Origin: Himantopus leucocephalus
Taxonomy: Eukaryota > Chordata > Aves > Charadriiformes > Recurvirostridae
DNA: 64,000 nt
NCBI GenBank assembly: GCA_003993805.1
Contig: RSEF01000003.1
Span: 110,330,942 to 110,394,941, forward strand
Reading direction: 5' to 3'
The translations under genes and the position numbers were made by a program. Positions 13,843 through 25,800 of this stretch are shown here, one piece after another. Positions within the stretch are counted from its first letter, which is position 1, and every line of letters starts with the position of its first letter. The notes beneath the pieces are model-generated. The model was not told the origin of the DNA and ran no database searches. It saw nothing but the letters and a program-made list of their open reading frames with translations.

Positions 13843-16800
13843 CTCGGAGCAGGAAAATTAAAAAAAGTCTGTGGTGAATCCACAAGCTTGAGCATTGCAT
13901 TCCTGTGGCACAGAACTGCTGTGCTGAATGATGATGCTGACCATACAGGCTGACAGCAGGCTGTTCTAACAGGGAAATTAATATTGTTTGAATGACTCAG
14001 GGAATAAAAAAAAGCAACCAGTTCTGCATCTGACCACACCTTCCCCCAGAAAGGTGATGGTGTTTCTCTCTAACCTTTTCCAGCTTTACTCCTCAAAATT
14101 TGATTAGCCCCTGAAAAACAACTTTGAACAAATTCTGAGAAAGTCTCTGAAGGCCAGAGTTCCCTGCAGGTGAAGAAATGGCTTTCTACTAACAAAGCAT
14201 CCCAAAAATGGGAGCTAAGGGACATTAAGTTTGCAGATGTTTGCCCTGTTTGTACACTGACTATGAATTCACTCACAGCCTATTGTTGAACACAGGAAAA
14301 TAAGTTATCTGGAACTTTGATTGGACTCAATAGACACCGTTATGTTCTTATGTAACTCTGAGAATTACAGAGTTCAGACAAAACCATTTGCCTCAACTCC
14401 ATTTGTTGTCAGTGGAGACAGAATGATTTATGCCACTTGTCTGGAGCACCTGCCTCAAGAGTTGCCTTCTAGACGTACCTGTACTTCTTCACTGACTAGA
14501 AGGGGACTTTGCATAAGTCTTAATTCTGCCTGAGACTAGAACCATACCTTCAGACTATTGCATTAACTGATCTGAATCTCATTCCTGCCCGTAATATAAG
14601 GAAGGGTTCATTATGCATTGTTACAGTAAAACAATATTTTCTTCTCTGAATGAAATAAAACTATCCTATAAAAATTTTATACTACTGAAACAACTGTTGA
14701 CACAGATTAGGCAAGGCTCACATCTCTTCGCATAGCTATGCAAGAAAATTCTTCAGCCTCATGAGTAGATCTTAATATTTTCACTCTCTGTGAATAGAAG
14801 TGTTGTCCATCTGTAGTCTCACTGATTTCAGGGAGCATCCTTTGGGAGAAGACTGTGCTTCAGTGTAGCAGGGTTGATTCCCCAATTCTGTTTGTGCATT
14901 TACTAAAGGGAATTATAGACAGTATTAATCAAGAAAAACAGCATTCACCACCCTTACCGAAGAACTTTATCAGTTCTCCTTTCACATTAACTAGTATTAA
15001 GATAGAAAGACCTCACTTCTAGATCCTAGTAACACAGCAGACAGTTTTAACCATTGTCCAGTTCTACACCTAGATAGTTTTTTTGCATTGTACTCAAAGA
15101 AGATGATTGCAAATTATGAAGTTTTAAAAAGAAATGTTTTTTTCCACAAATGGAAGAAGAAATGCAGACCTTACTCCGAGGATAGATGTCATGATTATTC
15201 TTTAACTGTATACATGCTTTTTATGAAGAAATATGCACAAAATGGATTGTTCGCTTGAAGTATTAAGTATTGTGCCCTGTATTTTTAAATAATCATTAAC
15301 TGTGCTATGGAATATACCTTTGTGTTTTTTTTAAAGAAGTTTGAAATTCCTTCCATGTCATAGTCTGCTTTACTTAATTTCTTTTATTTTTGTATTTGAA
15401 AAAATGCAGAAAATAAAGAGACGTGCTAACTAGAGGTAGAGATGTGTTCAGATCTGTAACCTTAGAGGTTCAGGAAGACTTCAAAGTTGATACTGGTAGG
15501 ATCTGGTTACATTTCATCACAGAGGATAAATTTATGCCTGTAAGCCATAACCTTTGGTCAGTCTCTGTTTCTTCCTATTTGCTAAGAGATATACTTGTGT
15601 TATTCATCTGTCATGCAGTCACATTGAATAAAATTCTCTTTCTTTTGTTTTTCATTTGTCTTATTGGCCACTTACACTTTCAACAAAGATGGGAGCTATC
15701 CAAATTGACGGCGTGCCTATCTACAGAAGACAAATCAAACTTTTTAAAAATGATATCCACTGTGCTAATGCAAAGGATGGTGATTGCTGGTGCTGCTGTA
15801 AAAACTGAAAAGTGGAATAGCTGTTACTTGTGTAGCAACTGAATTGAGAAAACATTCGGTTATTATTAACACCATGTTTGTGTGGCCACAACACAGAACT
15901 CTAGGGCTACATTTATACCAGTAAATAAAATGGACCAGGGCTCTCCTCTGGCTCTGTGACCTATTGACATGAGCGAGCTCATGACCAGCCAGATGAACTC
16001 TTTTCTGAAACTGTGTGGCTGCCTCCAAACAGGCTGTTGTTTTTTTGGGTTAGCTAAGACCTGAAAACTGTGTCCAGGAATCATCTGGAAGAGTATTACT
16101 TTTGATCAAAACAGTGCCAAGAGGTGTGCTAGTAATTTAACATCATGGCCTGGCCCTGTTTAGTATGCTAATATAGAGGTAGTAAAAAATGCCAGGTGCT
16201 GTACAGAGCCAGAAACCAGCATAGTGCCAGTCAGACCTCGATATAAGCAGCAATATCGAGAGGACAGTTACATATAAACCTGGGTTCTGCAAAGATACAC
16301 ATGATTTTCCTTCTGCATTGCAGAATGAAATAAAAAGGAACTAAGTTCCTTCTAAAATTTGGGAACAGATGTATGCTCTTGCTGCCACTCTTAAAAGTCT
16401 GGGAAGGGGAATTTACTTTCTGTCATTCAAAAATGTTCCTTTTATCAAAGGAAGGCAGTATGTGAATAATATATTACAAGTTTGTCATGAAAATCCAGCT
16501 TCATAAAGCCAAAACAATACGAAGCATTCTCTTCTCCCCAAATTATGAGGGTTTCAAATTTCAACCTGAATGAATAGTTCTGTTTCCCACCCAAACATAT
16601 TTCTTGGACAACTCCTGGAAACCTGATACCTGAACACTGCTCTTTATGGGAGCTCTTCTGAGTTTCCGTACCAGTCTACACCTGAGGGTACACTGAAATA
16701 CATGGCTGTTCATAGCTGGAACCGTGAAGCTATGTATACGCGTCTTCTATGCCTTCATTATAGAGTGCACTTGGATATTGCATCTAACTTCTGTTTCTAA

Positions 16801-17250
16801 CACATAATCACTGTACTGAATTCTGGTGGTGTGTTCAGTGTGGGCCAGCTGCTTTCATGGTGACAAAACTAAAGCTCAGGTTCCTATTTCATCTGATTGG
16901 GCAACCTCTGGATCCCATCCTCATTTTACAATGACGGCAAATCTCTCAGATGGACCGAGCTTTTCTGGGCACAAGCGGATAATTGTGGGAAGACACCGGA
17001 GAAGAGTAAAGTGTCTCAATTTGTTGTGACATTGTGGGTACCTTAGATGGCTTCAGGACAAAGCACCTCCAGATTTTTCCTGTGAATAAGTGCAGCCTTA
17101 AGAAGGACTCAGTAACTTGGCTACAATTTTCTTTTATTGCTGGCTAAGCTAATCTAGCCACAGAGATGTTAGTGATGATTACCTGAATTAATTCTACAAC
17201 AAAGACATCCTCTTCAGATTTTTTTTCAGGAAGCAATTCTTGACTTTGAG
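13843..17250. other. AT-rich DNA without recognisable genes
   Basis: The longest frame (15423-15842, 139 codons) is rich in L, F and S, reflects local T-richness and matches no known family. A weak MIR-like phrase (cctcattttacaatgacg) occurs near 16917 but has no longer match around it. Confidence 0.5.
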
Positions 17251-17342
17251 ATGAAAAAAATTTGGGTGCTGGGCTTTTGAAGGAAAAAAAAATTGGGTGC
17301 TGGGCTTCTGAAGGAAAAAAAAATTAGGTGCTGCACTTCTGA
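17251..17342 (+). repeat. Minisatellite, three units of 30-31 bp
   Basis: Three head-to-tail units start at 17251, 17281 and 17312. Each consists of an A-run, then ttgggtgctgggcttctga or a close variant. Units 2 and 3 are 31 bp and unit 1 is 30 bp. Differences between units are a few substitutions and A-run length. Confidence 0.9.
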
Positions 17343-18055
17343 AGTTCCTTTAGTAAAATACAGGATACTGCTACTGAAATTACTGGCTCCAGTTGTCCCC
17401 TGCTTGGAAAGATCTTATTTCTAGCTGATGATACTTACCCAAGGTGGCATTAAAACTTGCATTCTTAGGTGTGTGGTGTGCCATCCTAACCAAAGGTAAT
17501 CTGATGTTAAAAGTACAACTATACTGGCAAGCAGTGCTTAAAGAAATGTAGGGCACAGCTGGTGTTGAATAAGGCTCTCCCACATTTCTGCATAACACCG
17601 GCTGCAGCCCAAGATGAAGCCACTAGAAAACCTCAGCACGGGCAAGATACACAAGACTGTATAGCCAATGATAACAGGAAAGTTTAACACTAGATCAACA
17701 CAAGTATAATTAGCTGTTTCAAGTGGAGACATTATTCTTCATTTCCTGCCCTCATCTTTTTGCCCTGAACTGTTAAACAATAGCTGTGTTTCATGCAAGA
17801 AGGGTTGGGTTTCAGAGGCTGGTGAAATGGTTCCCCTGTGGGACCAGATCCAAAGGCAGATTCACTGGGAGTGTCACTGGACTGCTTCAGGTGGGCCAAG
17901 ACAGCCTGACAAACACAGAAACGGTGAGGAAAGGTAGCTTATTTGACAACCAAAAAGCCATTAGAATTATTTCAGCTGTGTTCTCATCCAGCTGATTTCA
18001 GTCCTTTTGGCTCACATCGGCTTTATACCCACTGTACTAAAACACGATCAAGAGA
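17343..18055. other. Unique DNA, nothing recognised
   Basis: No coding, RNA or repeat signature could be identified. Short frames on both strands (17380-17732) appear random. Confidence 0.5.
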
Positions 18056-18245
18056 TTCCCTTCCTTTTTTCTGGTGAGCTCCAAATTTCTAATATAAGGA
18101 GAGATTTCCCCTTTCTTTTCCCTACTAGTCTCTGTGCACAACTCTTCCTTTTTCTCCTGACTTTGCCAGCCTCCTTCATCCATTTCCCACCTTTCAGTCA
18201 TACTCTTTCAATCCTACTTTTTTTCTTTCAACGTTGTCTCTGCTG
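18056..18245 (+). repeat. Pyrimidine-rich tract
   Basis: For about 190 bases the plus strand is strongly enriched in C and T, with runs such as tttcccctttcttttccc and ctactttttttctttcaac. It ends near ctgcctagtag, which has the form of a splice acceptor. Such strand asymmetry can come from decayed microsatellites or an extended polypyrimidine tract. No adjoining exon was recognised. Confidence 0.6.
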
Positions 18246-20500
18246 CCTAGTAGTAACCTGCAGATGCACTAAGCTTTCTTTCCATGGATCCAGACTTCTT
18301 TGAGTGCCAGTGGGACTTGCCCTTGGCAAAGATCACTAGCCTGTGGAGGCAGGCTGGACATCATCTGAGTCAAATTCCTGGCTTTCAGGTAATGAGAAGC
18401 AGCTAGATCCAGGGAAAATCTGCCCTCTTTCTTTTGGTGATAGCTTATTCTGCAAGTTTTGGCAACATCTAAGCTCAGTATTCTGTAGTGAGGCTAATGT
18501 AAATGTGGTCTTCCACCAACTTCATGCCCATCCTGCAAAATCAGCAGGGCCTGGCATCATCCTGTGGGGTAAGAAAAACATTTAGAAATGTCCAGTTGAA
18601 AATTTTGTATAATGATACCAATCATTAGATCTTTTGTACAATATATGCACAGTTTATAGTTATGTGCATGTGTACCTCATCATTTTTTCTTGACATAGTA
18701 AACATTTGATGATTTTTCCAAACTTTCTGCCATTTTTAAATGGCAGACTACAAAAAATATAGGTTACATCTCCAATCACTTAGAAGTTTTCTGCATGCAC
18801 ACATGCTATGGCTGAGACCAATTCTGACTATCTGCAGATGCAAACAGCATGACATGCAAAAGGGATTATACATAATTGGAAGATGTGATGTGGAAAATTA
18901 CTTCTTTCACTGTCACTCGATGCCTTTATTTGTTCTTGAATCTCTTATTAAAAAAAACCCCCAAAACACACACAAAGAAACAAACATGTACACTGTACAT
19001 CGGGACCTGGAAATCTCCCAAGCCACAGTCTAACAACTGGCAAAACTATCAGATAAGATTCAACAGAAAAACTGCGATGTGATGATGGCCCAATTTTAGA
19101 GACAAGACACAAGATGTACTTCTGGTAGGATTCCTAGATAACAAATTTGATTCCTACTTCTGCTACAGGTTTCCTATGTTACCTTAAATAAGTAATTTAT
19201 GATTTCTGCCCCTTGGTTTTCCTATTCTGAAAAATAAAAAATCTCACCACCTTTTTTTCCCCCACAATTTATCTGGCCTTACTGTTTGTAATACAAGTAA
19301 ACCTGTGTTTACAAGTAACTCTGCAAAAGAGCAGAAGGGACCTCACACCCAACCAGAATCTTTTGCCTCATAAATAATACCAAGTTCATGCATTTAGATA
19401 GTATATAAGTAGCAATGAAACACTTCTTCTGCAAAGTGGTTTTGTTCTTGGGTATATAAAACAATGAGTCATTCCTTTCATGTACCAGACATTTTTTCTT
19501 GTCCTCGTTTTAAAAAGTGCACAAAATGCAAAAGGAAAGGTTGCATGAGTGGCGTGAACTGGGATAGACAGGACTGAAAGATTGGGAAGAAGCTGTGGAA
19601 GATCCATAAATGGCTTGGGACTGTGTATAAAGGCTTCTCTGCAATCTCTAATCTTTAAATAACATTAAACTGTCTGCATTAGGTCTTCTTCAGCTGTATC
19701 ACTCTACACAACAGATGTCGATCCCGTGAATCTTTCAAGTGAAAACATTCCGTGATTCATAGAAAATTTATGATTAAAAGATGGTATAAAGATGAGAAAC
19801 CACCCGCCATTATGAGCCACGATGAACATGTGTGTGAAGTTATTGCAAAAGACACTGTGCATTCTACTCCCAGAAAAGGGAAAAAATGTTCCCTTTGGTT
19901 GAATAAAATGTATAAATTAAGTAAAGATGGTCCTCTCCTACTGTTTGAGTCTTTCATATCAGTTTACAAGCAGTAAAATCATAAGAGCTCAGCAATAAGT
20001 ACAACATTACTTCTACTCATCTGTCAATTTCAAGAAATCAGAGTATATAATTTGTTGAGTAATCCTTTGAATTCCCATCTGAACATTAAAAAAGAAATGT
20101 GGTATCACTTCATGTACCTGTCTGTGACTTTTCAGACTGTAAACAACTCTCAGTGCATAGCTTGATTTGGCTGTCTGAAACCATGAGGCAGACATTTGTC
20201 TTAACAAAGGGTTTGTTTAGAACTTTTTTACGTAATGAATGCTACAATTCTTCCCTCTCCTGAGGGCATATGGAAAAGGCAATGGAGATGGTAGAATTTT
20301 CACAGTGTTGCTACTTTGTTTTCCATGCAGGGAGAAGAAAAAAATGCCATGTGAATTAAATAACTATGTGAAACTGAAGAAAAGTGCAAAATTCTGAATA
20401 TTCATTTCATGGAACAAAAAACCCTAAAAAGATGTACTGTGAGTTAGGAAAACAGAGTTGAAATATAACTCTGCAAATTTTAACTCAACCTGTCACTGGC
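18246..20500. other. AT-rich DNA without recognisable genes
   Basis: No repeat or gene is recognised. All frames are at most 98 codons and have unremarkable composition. Confidence 0.5.
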
Positions 20501-20507
20501 CTTCCAT

Positions 20508-20652
20508 CTCAGGATTCCAGAGGTACCATGGACTGCCCATCTTCCTGGAGGTCCCCTGCACACCAGAGCTGCATTTCTGGGCTGAAAGCAGTGCAGGTCT
20601 GCAGAGGAGGAAGAGGAGGTGAGCAGGATCTCCAACCAGGCAGAAGACAGCA
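20508..20652 (+). repeat. Leader-like block, copy A of an internal duplication
   Basis: The stretch 20541-20584 matches 22286-22329 with one mismatch in 44 bases. The word gaggaggtgagcaggatc at 20613-20630 recurs exactly at 22727-22744, and the following 35 bases are also very similar. The two words are 72 bases apart here but 441 bases apart in the other copy. The block stands immediately before the long open frame, where the leader of an endogenous retrovirus would stand before gag. Confidence 0.75.
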
Positions 20653-20736
20653 GTGAGGGCTGGCAGAGCTGGCAAGAATGGCAGAGCCTGGCAGCCAGGG
20701 CCCATCCCAAAGCCACAGCAAGGGATCAGGGCAAGC

Positions 20737-21519
20737 ATGGGGCTAGTGGGGGCAGCCCTAGCCCCAGCCACTGGACACCACCCTGGGGATGGGGACAGGC
20801 TGACAACTTCCCTGAGAGAGGCAAAGGAGATGCCTCAGGAGGATGTGGAGACACCCCCCTGCAAAGGCGAGCGTGAGGGAACAGCCAGCAGCAGCACAGC
20901 CAGCGAGGGGACCCTGCTGGGTATGAAGGGGAAGGAGCAGGACCGTGGGATACAAGAGCATGTGCACAGTACTTCACCATCTGGCCAGGCAGAGTGGGCA
21001 CAGCCACAGAGTGAGGGAGCTCCCCAGGGGCAATTAGGTCAGATATACGAGAGCTCCAGCATCTCCTATGGGGACATGGGACCACCAGAGCTGCCATTGG
21101 AGAAAAGCGTCCCCATGGGAGAAGCAGATCACTCCTTGGAAGGCCAGAGCAGCTCCAGTGAGGCTGTGGGGACACCTGAGCTGCCACCAGACTTGGCCAG
21201 TCCTCCAAGAAGTGCCTCCCCACAAAACCCCTCCAGTGAGGAGATACCCTCAGCTCTGCTACTGCCTCCAGACTGTGTAGGGACTGATCTTCAGATCCCC
21301 CATCTTGAAGAGCTTCTTACAGCCCTCACTGACTGCTACAGGGCCAGCCAATCTGCTGAAGACCTGAAGAACCATCTGCTGGCTTCATGGTTGGAGCAGC
21401 CCCCAGACAATGCTGGGTGCCAAATGACAGAGCTGGCAGAGAAGCTCCCCATTGCCTTGCAGAGCAGAGGACAGACAGCATCAGAGAAGGGCATGCTGCA
21501 GCAGATGGATATGCCCTGA
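20737..21519 (+). CDS. Hypothetical 260-codon open frame inside a GC-rich composite retroelement
   Basis: This is the longest ATG-started frame in the window. It is open upstream to 20623, just after a TGA at 20620-20622. The start context is good (A at -3, G at +4). The product begins MGLVGAAL, which has the form of an N-myristoylation signal as in many retroviral Gag proteins. It is then acidic and rich in Ser, Pro, Glu and Gln, with a more helical C-terminal part around EELLTALTDCYRASQSAEDL. No zinc knuckle, protease or other domain was recognised. The last codons run into sequence I assign to the middle of an LTR, so the stop is probably not native. Other frames here are also unusually open, including two on the opposite strand, because the DNA is GC-rich and stop-poor. 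Coding status is therefore doubtful. Alternatives are a gag remnant, a captured host exon or a chance frame. Confidence 0.3.
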   Translation: MGLVGAALAPATGHHPGDGDRLTTSLREAKEMPQEDVETPPCKGEREGTASSSTASEGTLLGMKGKEQDRGIQEHVHSTSPSGQAEWAQPQSEGAPQGQLGQIYESSSISYGDMGPPELPLEKSVPMGEADHSLEGQSSSSEAVGTPELPPDLASPPRSASPQNPSSEEIPSALLLPPDCVGTDLQIPHLEELLTALTDCYRASQSAEDLKNHLLASWLEQPPDNAGCQMTELAEKLPIALQSRGQTASEKGMLQQMDMP

Positions 21520-22107
21520 AGGAAGCTGCAGCCAGTGGAGAGACCATGCTGGAGCAGGATCCTGGCAGGAACTGTGGCCCGTGGAACAGTGTGTTCCTGA
21601 TGGCCTGTACCCTGTGGAAGGGACCTGCACTGGAGCAGGTCTTGAAGAACTGCAGCCCATGGGAAGGACCCATGTTAGAGCAGCTCATGAAGGACTGTAT
21701 GCATGGGAGGGACCCCATGCTGGAGTAGGGGAATAATGTGAGCAAGAAGGAGCGGAGAGATGAAGTGTTATGGATTGCCCATAACCCCCATTCTTCATTC
21801 CCCCTGTGCTGCTTGTGGGGGGAAAGAAATGGAAGAGTCAGGAGTGCAGCTGAGCCTGGGAAGAAGGGGGAGTGGGAGGAAGGTGTTTTTAATTTTATTT
21901 CTCATTATCCTACTCTCTTATTAATTGGCAAAAGATGAAATTAATTTTCCCCAAGTCAAGTCTGTTTTGCCCTTGACAGTAATTGTTGAGCAATCTCCCT
22001 GTACTTATTTCAACCCAGGTTCTTTTTCTCCCCCTACCTATTGAGGAGCGGGACTGAGAAACCAGCTTGGTAGGTACCTGGCAGCCAGCCAAGGTTAACC
22101 CACCACA
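21495..22107 (+). mobile_element. 5'-truncated ERVL-type LTR
   Basis: The sequence is homologous to the 3' two thirds of the LTR at 29414-30681. Shared landmarks are gctcatgaaggactgta, aacccccat, gctgagcctgg/gttgagcctgg, gtctgttttgcc, gtaattg and agcaatctcc. Both copies end in ccaaggtta...caccaca. The upstream part holds loose subrepeats around ctggagcagg (21548, 21630, 21719). The LTR 5' end is missing and joins directly to the end of the open frame. The AATAAA signal present in the other copy is absent here. The family name (TguLTR5-like) is from memory and unverified. Confidence 0.75.
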
Positions 22108-22840
22108 TCTGGGGAGGAGCAGTGGCTCTTGCTCACTTCTTGTCCCTCTTGTATGCGCAAGTCAGGCAGCAGCTCTCTTGGCAGCTTCTGTGGAGAGGAC
22201 CATGACGGCCCTCCAGGTTCCTAAAGAGTGGGACCTGGGACTGGTTTTAGGCTTCAGGCTTCCAGAGGCAGCATGGGCTACCCAACTTCCTGGAGGTCCC
22301 CTGCGCACCAGAGCTGCATTTCTGGGCTGCGCATGGTGCAGGTCCTTCAAGGTGGCAAGCATCAGAGAGCCAGTGAGGTTTGGTATTCACCATGTTACAG
22401 AGAATATGGGGGCCTCAGTGCCTGCTCTCCTGTCTGCACTATGACAGGCAGTGGGAATAGTAGATAAATGCCTCTGTGGGCACTACATCTCCTTCTTGCT
22501 GTAGGATGGGGTGGGCCAATGTCCTCCAAAATCTCTGCCTCTGCCTTTAAAGGGACAGCTAGGAAATGGCATGGAGGTGATCTGAAAGCTCTGGGAGGGT
22601 GGCAGAANGCTTTTTTTTTTTTTTTTGCTTGAGGAAGATGATGTTGTGTTGAAAAACTTGCATCTTCCCCTTTCACTTTCCTGTGATCAGAGAAGATCCT
22701 GACATGAGAAGAAGGCCAAGGAGGACGAGGAGGTGAGCAGGATCCCCTAGCAGGCAGAAAAGAGTAGTGAGGGCTTGGCGAAGGGGAGGGGGAGAGAAGA
22801 GGTCTCATAAGTCCCATTGAATCTCTGGGTGGCTGCCGAT
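22108..22840 (+). mobile_element. Retroelement internal segment with leader-like copy B/C
   Basis: GC-rich sequence continues straight after the LTR end. It contains block B (22255-22345) and block C (about 22715-22775), which together match copy A at 20508-20652 but are separated by about 370 extra bases. The extra segment includes one N (22608) and a 16-base poly-T (22611-22626). The usual position for a primer binding site just after the LTR shows no sequence I can assign to a tRNA. The similarity to copy A ends near 22775, and GC-rich DNA fades near 22840. Confidence 0.55.
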
Positions 22841-22844
22841 TCAT

Positions 22845-25800
22845 TTATTTGCTGAGATAAAATGAAATGATTTACTGCAACTGAAGTTAGCCATCTACAG
22901 AATATACATCTAGTTTGAACTAGCCATCTTTTCAGTCAGTGCTGAAAGACAGGCATATTCAAACTCAAAATAGCAAACTGTTCACAATAGGATAGCAACA
23001 TTCATTTATTGTGTGCCGTAATTATAAACAAGGGTGAAAACCAGAGGAGTTCTTTGCTCTTCAAAACCTTCCTGCAATAAACCTGCTGTACCCATCTTGG
23101 GGTTCATATGTTTCATATCCTTATAAAGGATGTCCTGCACTTGATGGAACAAGGCACTTCAGACTATGCTTCTTTTTTATTCTGTTTGGTATGATACTCT
23201 TTTAATGACAGTTTGTGTTATGCCCTTGAATGAAAAGAGAAAAGCCAAACTACAGATCTTTCCTGGAACAGAGATGAGGAATGCTAAAATGTTGTAAGAC
23301 CTTGGCAGGGTCCTATGGTAAAGGAAGAAGATTATCTCTGAGGCAAGGAATTATCATGATGTCCTCTTCTGTTCTGCTGATAAGCTTCTTAAGTGAGAGA
23401 CTGGTCAAGGACATTTTTATTCTGTTTAATAACATCTTGTAATATTTCTGTATGCTTTTTGGATACAGCTGCAATGTGAAAATATAGCTGCTGATCAGTT
23501 AAGGGACTGGATCTTTTGTTTTTTATAATTGGATACTCTAGAAGCATTTTCTCAGGTATCCTTGTCAGGCATTTTTGAGATAGTGCAGAATTTGCTTGAT
23601 CATGTTCCAACACGGTTGTTAAAAGAATGCCTGCCTTTTCTCGGTCATGCTATCCTCAGAGTTGTGAATTGCTCTCTTCAACCTGGGATGGTTCCAAAAT
23701 AATTTAAACTGGGCTACAATCATTCTTTTGTTAGAGAAGATGTCTTCATCCATGGATGTTTTGTTTAATAGCCAACTAGTTCACAATTTACACATTTCAG
23801 TTAACAAGATGGAAAAAGTAGTTTAAAGTTCAGTCCAGATTTTATAAACGTTATGGTACACATCTGGCAGAGCTGGACTTTATGGTTGTCCCTTGGTTGT
23901 TAATAGTGTAACTTTTTTCATCGAGCCCAGTTCTTCTTGGTAATTTACTTTTTGGCAGCAATTTGGCAAATAAGTTAAATACCCGACTACTGTTATGCAC
24001 AAACCTTTTTTAATGGCTATTATTGTGCTTGCCCCCATATGTAAAGCACGATAATATTAGTGTCTTCTTAGTGGAAGGTTAGTAGAAATTCTGAATGCAA
24101 AATTAAGTCTTAGCAATTCAGTTCCAATAAATTATCAACAGGATTGAAGGAAATAAGTAACTAAAAACTATAGGTGAAACATTGCAACAGAAACCCCTAA
24201 GATATCAAATAAGTCTGATCCATTTTGCATGAAAATCAATGACACTGAGAATCACAAACATTTCCTAGGTTTTCTTGGTGGTATGTGGGGAGAAAGGGGC
24301 ACTTTCAGAGACTTATTCACCAGCAGGTGAGTCATACTCTGGAAATGCCTATTTTTTCCATTGTTTCATGAAGGGGCAAAGTTGCCTAATGGAGAGTAGA
24401 CTTTTGCTTTTAGGTGTTAAAGTTCAGTAAGATTAGTCTTAAAGGCCTTCTCTGGCAATGAATTCTAAATGAAATAACTGGGGGCTCTTTAGGTTTATGA
24501 AGGCCAAACTGTTGAACACCAGTGTCAAAGTTAGGGTTTTATTTAGCATCTTTTCTTGAGAGGGCACAGTGGTCTGTAAGCCTTTTATAGTTTCTTAGAG
24601 AATGGCACAGGATTGCCAGCTTTCACAATATATTTTTTTTTTTTATGGGAGTATGATGATCTTTGGTAGTTTCTCTCTTCCCTCGTTGTTGAGTTATAGA
24701 ATATGTGAATATGCCAGAATTCATTTGAAAAAAGTTTTTTTAGCCCTCAGGGCAGCATAAAAGAAGCTATAAAACAGGAACCATACATAAGTAGTAAAGT
24801 TGTGATATTTAATGTTTCTGAAGAGTTGTGGGGCCTGAATTATTATAGCCTGATCACAGTTTGAACCATCAGAGAAACACTGATAAATATATATTTTCAT
24901 AACACAATCTCTCTTCTACTAGTGAATTTTAATTACTGAACTATTTGTCAAGGAAAAGTTTAGCTAAGTGCCAGAACAAAAATCCTATTTTTTGTAGAGG
25001 ACTCCAAGAAATTATCTTTCCAATATTCTTTGTACCAACAGTGAGGAGAGTTTCAGTGAGAATATAAAGCTTTGTGTGAACTTGCTGTTAGAGACTGTGA
25101 ACTGCCTTCCAGCTCTTTCAGTATCAGTTGGAAATGAAAAATAAAACCACATGAAAGATTAAACCAGCATATTGATATCTTATTATTTCAGATATCACAC
25201 CAGTCTTTCTGGTCAGAAATTGTCAGAACTTCCCAAAATCATAAAAATGTTTTTAAATACTATAAAGCAATTTAAAAAATTGCAAAAATGGTTTATATTT
25301 ACTCATTGCTTTAAAGGAAATTAGTTTGGAAAGGCTATGGAAAAAGAAAGAAATAACAGCATGAACACAAAGCACTTCATTTAAAAAGGTGGATTCTCCT
25401 AATGCAGATTATTTGCTTTTGTAAGCCTGACTAAAACCTTGATATAGTGAAATTGTGAACATCTGGAACCCTCAAAATCAGTAGGAAGTTATTTTAACAC
25501 AGAGCATGGGTTTTATTTGCTCAAATTTAGACATCTAACAAGTAGACATCCAAGTCTGAACTAGTTTTCCAGGCCGTAGGTAATCAATAAAGAGAAACAG
25601 GCTTTTGCAGAGAACAATTAATCCCCATTCTAAAACACATCTGAAATGGTCCAGATGAAATACTCCCAGAAAATGTTTATTTTTCTCCCTTGAACGCAAA
25701 TGCAGGCATGATTGACTACCTTGGATGCAAACATCTGTAATGGTAATGTAGTCTACAGTTAGGCAAGACATCTTCATTATTTTCAGAACTGTAATAGCAT

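Noticed and set aside
15423..15842. 139-codon open frame on the plus strand
   Set aside because: Hydrophobic stretches reflect a T-rich sequence. There is no recognisable family, no splice or promoter context, and the length is not remarkable for 64 kb of AT-rich DNA scanned in six frames.
16905..16950. MIR-like phrase cctcattttacaatgacg
   Set aside because: Only about 15 bases match and neither flank continues the family pattern.
20726..21745. Minus-strand frames of 165 and 139 codons opposite the hypothetical plus-strand frame
   Set aside because: GC-rich, stop-poor DNA opens several frames at once. The minus-strand frames lack leader context and any recognisable motif. Their presence lowers confidence in the plus-strand frame too.
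20508..22775. Idea that copy A is a spliced form of copy B/C, lacking the 370-base segment as an intron
   Set aside because: The junction does not fall on matching GT...AG borders; copy A retains bases after the would-be donor. Deletion in A or insertion in B/C explains the difference better.
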